Shown here one piece after another: positions 35,215 to 43,295 of a stretch of DNA of 64,000 bases; position 1 is the stretch's first letter; the number at the start of each line of letters is the position of its first letter. The notes under the pieces are model-generated. The model was not told the origin of the DNA. It made no database searches and saw only the letters and a list, made by a program, of their open reading frames with translations. A program made the translations under genes and the position numbers. Origin of the DNA: Cytophaga hutchinsonii ATCC 33406 (GTDB taxonomy: Bacteria > Bacteroidota > Bacteroidia > Cytophagales > Cytophagaceae). The stretch spans positions 2,496,001 through 2,560,000 of the forward strand of contig NC_008255.1 in assembly GCF_000014145.1 (NCBI RefSeq). The letters run 5' to 3'.

Positions 35215-36702
35215 TTGAGCGTAAAAAAATATATTAAAAACTACCAGATCGTTGGGGAGCAATACCGGGTAATCCTTCTTTTTACTTTTTGCAGTCTGAT
35301 CGGACTTTCGCAGGATAGTATAGGAATTGCACTGCTGCCGGTTGCATTATTAATAAGCGCTTTTATATTCAGTTACCCTGCAGCAGGTTTATATATCACA
35401 GCAGCGCTACTACCCTTTTCCAGAAATATCGGGTTTGATTTTATTGGCGTAACGGTTAATACACCTTTAGAACCATTGTTATTAGTTGTTGCAGGTACTA
35501 CGCTGTTCAACTTCATGTTTAATGGTATAGATAAGGCAATGCTTTTCCATCCGTTAACTAAACTTGTTATAGTGTTTATCAGCTTGATTTTTGTGAGCTG
35601 CTGTTTTTCAACCGAACCGTTAATTTCATTCCGGATTGCGGCACAAACAATTATATACATTATTGCGTCTTATTTTGGGATTCTGTACTTCAGCCAATCA
35701 GACCCAAAACTTCCCTATCACTTTTTACTGACTAGTTTATTTTCATTTTCTGTATTGGCGTTAATTAATTTTATCAGACACAGTACCTTCGGTTTTTCAC
35801 GTACCGTAGCATGGAACATTCCTAATCCGTATTATACCGATCATACAATTTATTCTACTATGGCAGCCTTTATGATTCCGCTTGCCTTTACCGCCATGCT
35901 GTGGTATTATAAAAAATCGTTGTGGAAATTCAATGTATTTACCTGCTTGTTTTTATTAAGCTCTTCTGCATTGATCTTATCTTACAGCCGTGCTGCCATG
36001 ATGGGCGTAGCAGGCGCGTTGTGTTTATTTATCGTTTGGCGGTATAAGATCAGATGGAGCTATATCGGCATTGCCGCACTTATAGTAGCAGTATACATAT
36101 TCTCTGCACGGGATCAGTTTTACATGCAGATGAAAAGAAACAATGCAGATTCAAAAACTAAAAAAACAAGTGTTGAGGACCAGTTCAAATCAATCACCAA
36201 CATGAATACGGATGTTTCTAATATGGAACGCCTCAATCGCTGGAGTTCGGCCATCCGTATGATTAAAGACAAACCTTTTCTGGGTTTTGGTTACGGCATG
36301 TACCAACATAAGTATTTTCCCTATCAAAAAGCTAATGAAATGACGTATATTAGTATCCACAATTCACAACCTAAATATAAAAGCGGAACCGGTGGAACAA
36401 CCCACTCTGAGTATTTATTAATATCCTCAGAAAATGGTATCATTACAGGTGTGGTTTATATAGCGTTATTAGTAATGAGCCTGTATACCGTTTCAAAATT
36501 GGTGAATACCCTGACACCTGCTGATGTTAATTATTATATCGTGATAGGATTAGGCATGAGTATTACAACCTATCTGGTGCATAGTTTCTTTAATAATTTT
36601 CTTGATACATCTAAGATATGTACTATCTTCTTCGGAATGCTGGCCTGCTTGGTAACAATTGATCTTTCAAATAAAACAACTTATACTACCGTACAACAAT
36701 GA
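35215..36702 (+). CDS. O-antigen ligase / polymerase (Wzy_C/WaaL family)
   Basis: A 495-residue polytopic membrane protein with about 12 TM helices and one large periplasmic loop (about 300-400) carrying the family pattern RLNRWSSAIRMIKDKPFLGFGYGMY ... THSEYLLISSENGIITGVVYI, which is the Wzy_C signature. It either polymerises or ligates O-antigen-type sugar units in the periplasm. The only start in reach is TTG at 35215, with no in-frame ATG nearby. The next gene overlaps its stop by 4 bp (ATGA) and encodes a chain-length regulator, so the two work together. Confidence 0.85.
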   Translation: MSVKKYIKNYQIVGEQYRVILLFTFCSLIGLSQDSIGIALLPVALLISAFIFSYPAAGLYITAALLPFSRNIGFDFIGVTVNTPLEPLLLVVAGTTLFNFMFNGIDKAMLFHPLTKLVIVFISLIFVSCCFSTEPLISFRIAAQTIIYIIASYFGILYFSQSDPKLPYHFLLTSLFSFSVLALINFIRHSTFGFSRTVAWNIPNPYYTDHTIYSTMAAFMIPLAFTAMLWYYKKSLWKFNVFTCLFLLSSSALILSYSRAAMMGVAGALCLFIVWRYKIRWSYIGIAALIVAVYIFSARDQFYMQMKRNNADSKTKKTSVEDQFKSITNMNTDVSNMERLNRWSSAIRMIKDKPFLGFGYGMYQHKYFPYQKANEMTYISIHNSQPKYKSGTGGTTHSEYLLISSENGIITGVVYIALLVMSLYTVSKLVNTLTPADVNYYIVIGLGMSITTYLVHSFFNNFLDTSKICTIFFGMLACLVTIDLSNKTTYTTVQQ

Positions 36703-37544
36703 CTAATAAAATATCCGGGATTGCAATTTTAAATCTTATTATAAAAAACGGAAAACTTTTAACCGTAGTTGGAATTACCTCCTTAATTCTAAGCCTCGCG
36801 GTATCATTTATGATGCCTGTTTATTATAAATCTACGTCAATTGTGTATGCTTACAATCCTGAAGCATATGACCCAAGAAATATCTGGGACTCTAAAAACC
36901 CATACGGTTCCTCTGCGGATGCAGACCGCATCATGGCTATTGCTCAGTCGCGCGAAGTGCAGAATTATATTACGGAGAAATATGATCTAATGAAACATTA
37001 TGACATAGACCCTACCCATTGGCGGGCTAAGGTAGATCTGACAAACAAATTTCAGGGAAATCTGAATATTGTTGAAAATGATTTAAGCGCTATTGAAATA
37101 AGTTTTCTGGATGAAAATGCAGATACAGCAGCGATGATTGTAAATGACATTGTTGCAAAAACGGATGAGATTAATAAAAAACCATTACTTGAATTCAGCA
37201 AGAAACTTTTTGAGTCTTCTGAAAAAATATTGAATGAAAGGTATTCCGGTATCGATAGTATACAGAAAATTATTAATGTATTGCACTTCGATAAAAACTT
37301 CTCACGTTCTGAAGTTATTACATCTGAATTATTACAAACAATCACTGAATTAAATTCTGCCCGTAAAAATCTTGACTTAATTAAACAGGATTTCTCAACA
37401 ATGAATATCATTGAACGTGCAGAGCCGATAGCGAAAAAAGCTAAACCTCAAAAGCTTGTTATCATCATCACATCTGTTATAATCGCTGAAGTTACTGCCA
37501 TACTGATCTTATTATTGTCAGCACTGAAAAAAAATGAAATATAA
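36699..37544 (+). CDS. Wzz-like chain-length determinant
   Basis: A 281-residue polysaccharide co-polymerase. TM1 (VVGITSLILSLAVSFMMPVYY) is followed by YKSTSIVYAYNPE, a helical periplasmic domain (about 60-245; includes LEFSKKLFESSEKILNERYSGIDSIQKI) and TM2 (LVIIITSVIIAEVTAILILLLSAL), the two-TM layout of Wzz. The usual proline-rich TM2 motif is only weakly present (PIAKKAKPQK before TM2). There is no kinase domain. It should set the chain length of the polymer made by the overlapping upstream Wzy-type protein. Confidence 0.82.
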   Translation: MTNKISGIAILNLIIKNGKLLTVVGITSLILSLAVSFMMPVYYKSTSIVYAYNPEAYDPRNIWDSKNPYGSSADADRIMAIAQSREVQNYITEKYDLMKHYDIDPTHWRAKVDLTNKFQGNLNIVENDLSAIEISFLDENADTAAMIVNDIVAKTDEINKKPLLEFSKKLFESSEKILNERYSGIDSIQKIINVLHFDKNFSRSEVITSELLQTITELNSARKNLDLIKQDFSTMNIIERAEPIAKKAKPQKLVIIITSVIIAEVTAILILLLSALKKNEI

Positions 37545-37574
37545 TACTGTTCTTCTGAACAGATATATCATATA

Positions 37575-37613
37575 TAAAAAAACACCTCATAAAATTCATG
37601 AGGTGTTTTTTTA
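37575..37613. terminator. Bidirectional terminator
   Basis: The stem AAAAACACCTCATGA-like arm (to 37590) pairs with CATGAGGTGTTTTTTT (37597-37612), with A/T runs on both sides. It lies between the converging Wzz-like and PP2C genes. Confidence 0.85.
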
Positions 37614-37630
37614 TATCTCTTAATGTATTT

Positions 37631-38845
37631 TTACGCCTGAATACGGCAGCTCAGGACTGTTATATCATCGTTGTAGGCTTTTGTACCTTTAAAATCTACC
37701 GTTGCTTTTACAATGGATTCAATCATCTCGGTCTGATTTTTTGAGGCTTCAATCTGAATCATAGGCAGAATACGCTCTAAACCAAATTCATCATCTTTTT
37801 CATTCATACATTCAGATAAACCATCCGTATACAAAAACAAATGATTTTCATCCTGTAGTTTTAATATCGTTTCTTCAATCAAAGGTAAGCGGTCAAACAT
37901 ACCAAGAATTGTACAGCCCTTATCCAGCAAGATTACCTGATCTTTCTGAATCAACGGAATCGAGTTATGACCGGCATTGATATACGCTATTTCTTTTTTA
38001 GTAAAATCAAGAATACAAATAAACATGGTTACAAACCGATTGCCTTTTGTATGCAGCAGAATTAATTCATTCAATTGAAAAACAATCTTTTTAAGATCAC
38101 TTGTATAACGCAACATCGTGCGCAACGCCGCCTGTACATTGGACATGAGAATAGCGGCAGGAACGCCTTTACCACTTACATCTGCAATACATACCAGCGA
38201 GCGGTCTTCATCTATATCGATGTAATCGTAATAATCACCGCCAATGGTCTGATGCGGTAAATAAAATGCTTTTAAGGAAATTTTACTTGTTTCAGGTAAA
38301 TCTTTCGGGAACAGATGACTTTGTACTTCGCGCGCAATCTGCATCTCTTTTTTAAATGCTTCCTGCTGTAATTCCCTTCGTGCAAACTTTTTATTCTCAA
38401 TTGCTACAAGAATAATGTTTGTAAACGTTTGAATAAAGGCCTGATCGATCTCTCCCTTATCTGCTTTTTTCTTTAAAAACACATATGCGAGCACATTGTT
38501 TTTATGAATAACCGGAATTACCAGATCAAAATCAGAAAACGGTTCAGATACAGCAAGGTCAAGTACTGTAATGGCTGTAATGTGTTGAAGTTCTTCAGAT
38601 AAAGGAACGTTCGTGTAATCAAGCGCGGTACCAACATTTGCTTTACAAACCCAGGCATCATCTTTAACATATAACGCCAGTTTGCCGACACTTAAATTTG
38701 CTAATAAGGTAAACTGAAAAATTTTATATAAAGACGATTCAGGCAAATTCGCATTGATTGCCTGCGTAATCTCAAGCAAAGACGATAACTTTAAATCTTT
38801 TACAAGTAATTCGTGTGTCTGCGTAGTTGTTGACTTCTCTACCAT
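37631..38845 (-). CDS. GAF-PP2C (SpoIIE-type) serine phosphatase
   Basis: A 404-residue cytoplasmic protein. Residues ~20-150 look like a GAF sensor domain, a short coiled coil follows (AIENKKFARRELQQEAFKKEMQIAREVQ), and the phosphatase fills ~170-404: GGDYYDYIDI, CIADVSGKGVPAAILMSN, INAGHNSIPLI, LFLYTDGLSE and YNDDITVLSCRI, with all metal-binding Asp present. Such enzymes (RsbU type) dephosphorylate anti-sigma antagonists or output proteins. No RsbW/RsbV partner is in the window. The gene overlaps the upstream OppC-like permease by 7 bp, an odd pairing that implies co-expression. Confidence 0.88.
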   Translation of the reverse strand: MVEKSTTTQTHELLVKDLKLSSLLEITQAINANLPESSLYKIFQFTLLANLSVGKLALYVKDDAWVCKANVGTALDYTNVPLSEELQHITAITVLDLAVSEPFSDFDLVIPVIHKNNVLAYVFLKKKADKGEIDQAFIQTFTNIILVAIENKKFARRELQQEAFKKEMQIAREVQSHLFPKDLPETSKISLKAFYLPHQTIGGDYYDYIDIDEDRSLVCIADVSGKGVPAAILMSNVQAALRTMLRYTSDLKKIVFQLNELILLHTKGNRFVTMFICILDFTKKEIAYINAGHNSIPLIQKDQVILLDKGCTILGMFDRLPLIEETILKLQDENHLFLYTDGLSECMNEKDDEFGLERILPMIQIEASKNQTEMIESIVKATVDFKGTKAYNDDITVLSCRIQA

Positions 38846-40077
38846 TTTGTTGCTGTTTGGGGATCATACGCATCCCTTAAACCATTACCGAATAAATTAA
38901 AGGCTAATACCAGCATACTGATACAAATACTTGGGAAGAACACCAGATACCAGCCACCATCACTCCAGTTCGATTGATAGCCTTCGCTAACCATCATACC
39001 CCAGGAAGGCATTGGCGGCTGTACACCTAAACCAAGGAAACTTAAACCAGACTCAATCAGGATTGCGGAAGCAAAATTGGATGTAGCAATAACAATCATC
39101 GGCCCCACAATGTTGGGAAGAATATGATAGAAAATAATTCTCCAGCTTCCGATCCCTAAGGCTCTGGCTGCTTCAACAAATTGTTTTTCTTTGATAGCCA
39201 GGATCTGACCACGTACAACACGCGCCACCTCAACCCACATGGTTAAACCAACTGCCACAAAGGCTACCCAGATACCTTTGCTTTGTAGGGCAAGGCTGAT
39301 TGCGATTACCAGCATGATACCCGGAATGGACCACGTAACCGTTAAAAACCACATCAGCGTACGATCAACCAGGCCGCCGAAAAAACCGCCGATAGCACCA
39401 AATGTGATCCCTACAACCAATGAAATGATTACAGATATAAAACCAATAGATAAGGATATCCGTGTACCGAACAGTAACCGGCTAAGCATATCTCTGCCGC
39501 GTTTATCTGTGCCTAACATGTAGGTACGCGACTCAACATTCTTTTTTAGAAATGTTTCATTGAGACTTTTTTTAGAGAAGCCATGAACAACTTCATTGGC
39601 ATCAACATAAAAAGAAGAATCCGCTGTTAATCTATGATTGGCAGATGAATCTTTAAATAATTTATACGTTGGGCCTGCATACCATACATCGATATAACTT
39701 AATGTAAGTTCTCTTTCCCAGACACGCTCGTTAAATTCTCTGTAGTAAATGGAATCTCCTTTGAAATAAAAAGAATCAACAGGTTCAATCGTATAGGGAT
39801 TTTCCCGCCCCTCAATCATCATGGTAAAAAAGTTGACGTCCTCTACCACTCTGTTTTTATGCTTCTTTATAAATTTAGCTGAAAAACCCGGAGCCTGTTT
39901 CTTGATAAGATTTGCACCATCATCTGCATTAGGTGTATTATCGGGCATGATAGAATAACCCAGTATGGCTATAATATGTGCTACGATAATAAAAAACAAC
40001 CCAAACATTGCTGGTTTATTATTATACAGCCGTTTTTTTATATAGTATGAGGGAGAATGTACGTCTTTGCTTTCCAC
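38839..40077 (-). CDS. OppC/DppC-type ABC permease with long periplasmic insert
   Basis: A 412-residue ABC permease. TM1 (AMFGLFFIIVAHIIAILGYSI) is followed by ~145 extra periplasmic residues (about 45-190), then the core with EAARALGIGSWRIIFYHILPNIVGP (the EAA loop that docks the ATPase) and SGLSFLGLGVQPPMPSWGMM, typical of OppC. Normal OppC is about 300 residues; the longer TM1-TM2 segment is common in Bacteroidota versions as I recall. It should pair with an OppB permease, OppD/F ATPases and a peptide-binding protein, none of which is nearby. It overlaps the PP2C gene (7 bp) and follows the 84-residue protein by 15 bp. Confidence 0.85.
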   Translation of the reverse strand: MESKDVHSPSYYIKKRLYNNKPAMFGLFFIIVAHIIAILGYSIMPDNTPNADDGANLIKKQAPGFSAKFIKKHKNRVVEDVNFFTMMIEGRENPYTIEPVDSFYFKGDSIYYREFNERVWERELTLSYIDVWYAGPTYKLFKDSSANHRLTADSSFYVDANEVVHGFSKKSLNETFLKKNVESRTYMLGTDKRGRDMLSRLLFGTRISLSIGFISVIISLVVGITFGAIGGFFGGLVDRTLMWFLTVTWSIPGIMLVIAISLALQSKGIWVAFVAVGLTMWVEVARVVRGQILAIKEKQFVEAARALGIGSWRIIFYHILPNIVGPMIVIATSNFASAILIESGLSFLGLGVQPPMPSWGMMVSEGYQSNWSDGGWYLVFFPSICISMLVLAFNLFGNGLRDAYDPQTATKW

Positions 40078-40092
40078 GTTCGAATTAAGAAA

Positions 40093-40347
40093 TTATAAAG
40101 AGTTATGCGCAAACAATCCTTTTTTAGTTGCTAAATAATGATAGCCGGAACAGTTGGCTGACCAGATCTCCGGTGATAAAATTTCCTCATCACTTTCTTT
40201 ATCCAGCACTTTTACCCATTCCTTTTGTACCATTCCGATCAGTAATGCTTTCAAATCATGTTCATTCAGTTCCAATTCGTTACAAAGAAACCCGAATGTC
40301 TGTACAAAATATAAGCTGTCAATCAGTTCAAATTCTATATCTGTCAT
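40093..40347 (-). CDS. Small acidic hypothetical protein
   Basis: An 84-residue acidic protein (TDIEFELIDSLYFVQTFGFLCNEL at the start, YHYLATKKGLFAHNS at the end). The spacing of helices (ELNEHDLKALLIGMVQKEWVKVL, then a turn and a beta-like YHYLATKKG) resembles a small winged-helix fold, but I do not recognise a family and this is only an impression. It overlaps the upstream GT2 gene by 4 bp and precedes the permease by 15 bp, so it is firmly in the operon and likely real. Confidence 0.68.
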   Translation of the reverse strand: MTDIEFELIDSLYFVQTFGFLCNELELNEHDLKALLIGMVQKEWVKVLDKESDEEILSPEIWSANCSGYHYLATKKGLFAHNSL

Positions 40348-41483
40348 GAATGCTTTTCAATACGTTCTTTCCATGTATATGTTCCAAAACGGGCCATCAA
40401 TCCAAAATAAATTACATAGGCCGGATAGATCAGAACTGCATACATAAATGTACTCTTTTTAAAATCTATTGACAAAAATCTGGCAACAGACTTTAAATAG
40501 AAATAGTCAAAAATGATTTTAGTTGCCCACATTGCAACGGCCCAATACCAGGCTGTTACAAAAATGAGCGCTAACGCACTGCATACCAATAATGTAAAAT
40601 GAAATACAAAAATCCATATAGCTACTGCCTGCACGTACCAGAGCGCATAATGCTCCCATTTGCTGGCCCAGCGTTTTCTCTGGTTCCTGAATTCCTGCCA
40701 CGATGTTGCGGAACCGGTCGATACAACAGCATGCTGTTGCTTGCAAAAAACAACAGATCCGGCACCTCTGGCAGCAACAAGTTTATGCATTAAAAATTCA
40801 TCGTCTCCACTCGCTACTGCTGTATTTCCTTCAAAACCACCAACAGCATTATAGGCTTCCCGTGTATACAGTATATTTGCACCGTTGCACATAAGCGGCA
40901 CCTGTAATCCGATTGCACTGGCTCCGCTTCCAACCAGACTTGCAAATTCAATCCATTGAAATTTATTCCAAAAAGTATATTCACCCTGCATGCGAACAGG
41001 TCCGGAAACAAAAGATGCCTGTGTTTTTAGCTGCGTATAAACCATTGTTTTTATCCATGCCGGCAAATGCCTGCAATCAGCATCTGTTGTGAGGATCAAT
41101 GCCGAAGCAGATTGTGCAAGAGCAGAGGCGATCTGTTTCTTTTTACCTTTCCAGCCGGCATACGCCGGCTGTATGCAAACCATTCTAAAACGATCCGGAT
41201 AACGCATCGCCCAGTTCTGCAGTACTTGCGTTGTACCATCTGTTGATGCGTCATCAACCAGATAGACGGTAAACAATTCCTGGGGATATTCCTGTATCAG
41301 CAGATCATGTAATACAGATTCAATTTTGTCAATCTCATTCCGTACAGGCAGAATCACTGCTACAGAAGTATCCGGCATATAAGAAGGATCTATGTCATAT
41401 TCTTGTATGCGTTGCCAGCCGATCAGCAGACACACGCCGAAAAGTATATAAAGCAAACAACAGATGCCGATGTATATAGCCAT
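40344..41483 (-). CDS. Family 2 glycosyltransferase (membrane)
   Basis: A 379-residue GT2 enzyme. TM1 (YIGICCLLYILFGVCLLIGW) precedes the catalytic domain: TSVAVILPVRNEIDKIESVL, FTVYLVDDASTDGTT, LILTTDADCRHLP (DAD motif), SGDDEFLMHKL (general-base region) and QRKRWASKWEHY. Three TM helices close it. It resembles the other GT2 at 31849 but is not a close copy. One base separates it from the LPG-synthase-type gene upstream, and the 84-residue protein overlaps its end by 4 bp; a role in glycolipid or surface glycan synthesis is inferred. Confidence 0.87.
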   Translation of the reverse strand: MAIYIGICCLLYILFGVCLLIGWQRIQEYDIDPSYMPDTSVAVILPVRNEIDKIESVLHDLLIQEYPQELFTVYLVDDASTDGTTQVLQNWAMRYPDRFRMVCIQPAYAGWKGKKKQIASALAQSASALILTTDADCRHLPAWIKTMVYTQLKTQASFVSGPVRMQGEYTFWNKFQWIEFASLVGSGASAIGLQVPLMCNGANILYTREAYNAVGGFEGNTAVASGDDEFLMHKLVAARGAGSVVFCKQQHAVVSTGSATSWQEFRNQRKRWASKWEHYALWYVQAVAIWIFVFHFTLLVCSALALIFVTAWYWAVAMWATKIIFDYFYLKSVARFLSIDFKKSTFMYAVLIYPAYVIYFGLMARFGTYTWKERIEKHS

Positions 41484-41484
41484 A

Positions 41485-42459
41485 CTACGTCCGTTTTCTA
41501 TATTCTATTTTAAACATACAGAACAAACCTATAACCGCAGGAATCAGCAGATTAAAAAACCACAGACTTAAACTTGCCAGCAATACTTTTTCATCTGCAA
41601 TATGATAGGCAGAAAAGAAAAAAACGGCAGCAAGCTCCCGCACCCCAATATCCAGAAAAGATGGGATCACAGACTTGACAAAAAATGTAAATACCGATCC
41701 TGTTATAAGAATTTCAATGGGCAGATCAACACCAAAATACATCAGCAGGCAAACAAACTGAGATAGGAAAATAAGATACCGAAACGCTGACAAGCCCAGT
41801 GTTTCTGCAAACAGCAGATTATTATACATGCGCAGCTGTTCAAACCATTTTTCGATATTTTTTAATAACGGAACATGCTTCATTTTATCGAGCAGCCAGG
41901 CACGATAGTTCCATGCCACACAAATCAATACCAAGGTGACACATGCAACAGCCAATGCAAGTAACATATGTGCATCTTCTTCTATAAAAAAATAAAAATA
42001 GATCACTGCCGCAACGCCGGTAATACAGGTAATGCACAGTTGTGCCACCCGGCTGAATAATACAGACCCGATACTTTCAAACCGTTTTTCAGAATGTATA
42101 AATAATACTCTTCCAACATAATCCCCAATGCCATGCGGTGTGATTATACCCGCTACAATACCGCTATACACCGCCATTAAAGACGTTGAAAAAGGTATTA
42201 CAGTAATGGATTTTACCAGCCGTTTCCACTTAATTGCTTCTACCGAAATATTAGCAAACATGGCTGCAAGCATGGCTGCAAAAACATATAGTCCGTTTTC
42301 TTTAAAAAATGTTTGTGCAAACAGTTCAAGCCAATGCTTTTTCTCCAGCAACACAGTATAAATAACACCTATTGAAAAAAGGAAAACGGCAATTTTTATA
42401 CCTGCAGAAAAGATTCCGGAAGGATTGATTTTTTTCACAAAAGGTTCGTTAACTTGCAT
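41485..42459 (-). CDS. LPG-synthase TM / UPF0104 flippase-like membrane protein
   Basis: Translation from Met at 42459 ([10 protein letters not shown]) gives 324 residues with about 8 TM helices. The family pattern is visible: [33 protein letters not shown], then [21 protein letters not shown] and a C-terminal [20 protein letters not shown]. This is the transmembrane flippase-like domain of lysylphosphatidylglycerol synthases without the catalytic GNAT-like part. It may move a lipid or glycolipid between leaflets. It is first in a run with GT2, a small protein, a permease and a PP2C phosphatase. Its start is just 7 bp from the divergent ruvC start. Confidence 0.82.
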   Translation of the reverse strand: MQVNEPFVKKINPSGIFSAGIKIAVFLFSIGVIYTVLLEKKHWLELFAQTFFKENGLYVFAAMLAAMFANISVEAIKWKRLVKSITVIPFSTSLMAVYSGIVAGIITPHGIGDYVGRVLFIHSEKRFESIGSVLFSRVAQLCITCITGVAAVIYFYFFIEEDAHMLLALAVACVTLVLICVAWNYRAWLLDKMKHVPLLKNIEKWFEQLRMYNNLLFAETLGLSAFRYLIFLSQFVCLLMYFGVDLPIEILITGSVFTFFVKSVIPSFLDIGVRELAAVFFFSAYHIADEKVLLASLSLWFFNLLIPAVIGLFCMFKIEYRKRT

Positions 42460-42466
42460 CTCTCGT

Positions 42467-43069
42467 ATGGTCAACAAAAATTCTCCCAAAACAATTGATC
42501 GGATCATTCTCGGTGTAGACCCCGGAACGAATGTGATGGGTTATGGACTTATTGCTATTAAAGGAACTCAATTGACATTGATTCAATTTGGTGTTATTCA
42601 TTTGAGCAAATACACGGACCATGCAATAAAGTTAAGTAAAATCTTTGAGAGGATAAGCCTTCTGATCGAAGAGTATCATCCCGATGAAATGGCCATTGAA
42701 GCTCCTTTCTTCGGCTCAAATGTGCAATCCATGTTAAAGCTTGGGCGTGCACAGGGTGTAGCAATTGCCGCAGCTATTTCAAAGCAGGTTCCTATTTTTG
42801 AATATGCACCAAAAAAAATAAAACAATCGGTAACCGGCAGCGGAAATGCTTCAAAAGAGCAGGTAGCAGCCATGCTTTCTAAAATTTTATTTTTTCAGGA
42901 GATCCCTAAATTGCTTGATGCAACGGATGCCCTCGGCGTTGCCGTATGCCATTACTTCCAAAAGGGTGATGTTAAAAAAAGTAAAGGCGGATGGAATAAT
43001 TTCATTAAAGAGAATCCCGACAAAGTAAAAACTGTACCTGCCAAAATAAGTAAAAAAAAAACTGACTAA
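42467..43069 (+). CDS. ruvC: Crossover junction endonuclease RuvC
   Basis: Translation from Met at 42467 ([10 protein letters not shown]) gives 200 residues; the frame is open further upstream but that part lies over the divergent gene. The RuvC motifs are [17 protein letters not shown] (first catalytic Asp), [29 protein letters not shown] (Glu), [21 protein letters not shown] (DNA-binding segment) and [15 protein letters not shown] (the two C-terminal Asp). A basic tail of ~35 residues, ending KISKKKTD, extends beyond the usual end. It resolves Holliday junctions with RuvAB. It is alone on the plus strand. Confidence 0.95.
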   Translation: MVNKNSPKTIDRIILGVDPGTNVMGYGLIAIKGTQLTLIQFGVIHLSKYTDHAIKLSKIFERISLLIEEYHPDEMAIEAPFFGSNVQSMLKLGRAQGVAIAAAISKQVPIFEYAPKKIKQSVTGSGNASKEQVAAMLSKILFFQEIPKLLDATDALGVAVCHYFQKGDVKKSKGGWNNFIKENPDKVKTVPAKISKKKTD

Positions 43070-43295
43070 TATAGCTTACTATTCAAAAGCTGCTGTAATT
43101 TTTCAACCTGCTTTTTTTGTATACACGCATATAAATTCTTGCATTCAGCCAAAACCACTTGTATCTGTTAACCGTTTAACACGATACACATAAGGAATAA
43201 ATCACATGCGGGTTTGTGAACACCTGCTATTTTTTATAACTTAACTGCTGGTTAATCAACTATTAACAACTTTCATTTACAAATCTACATTACCT

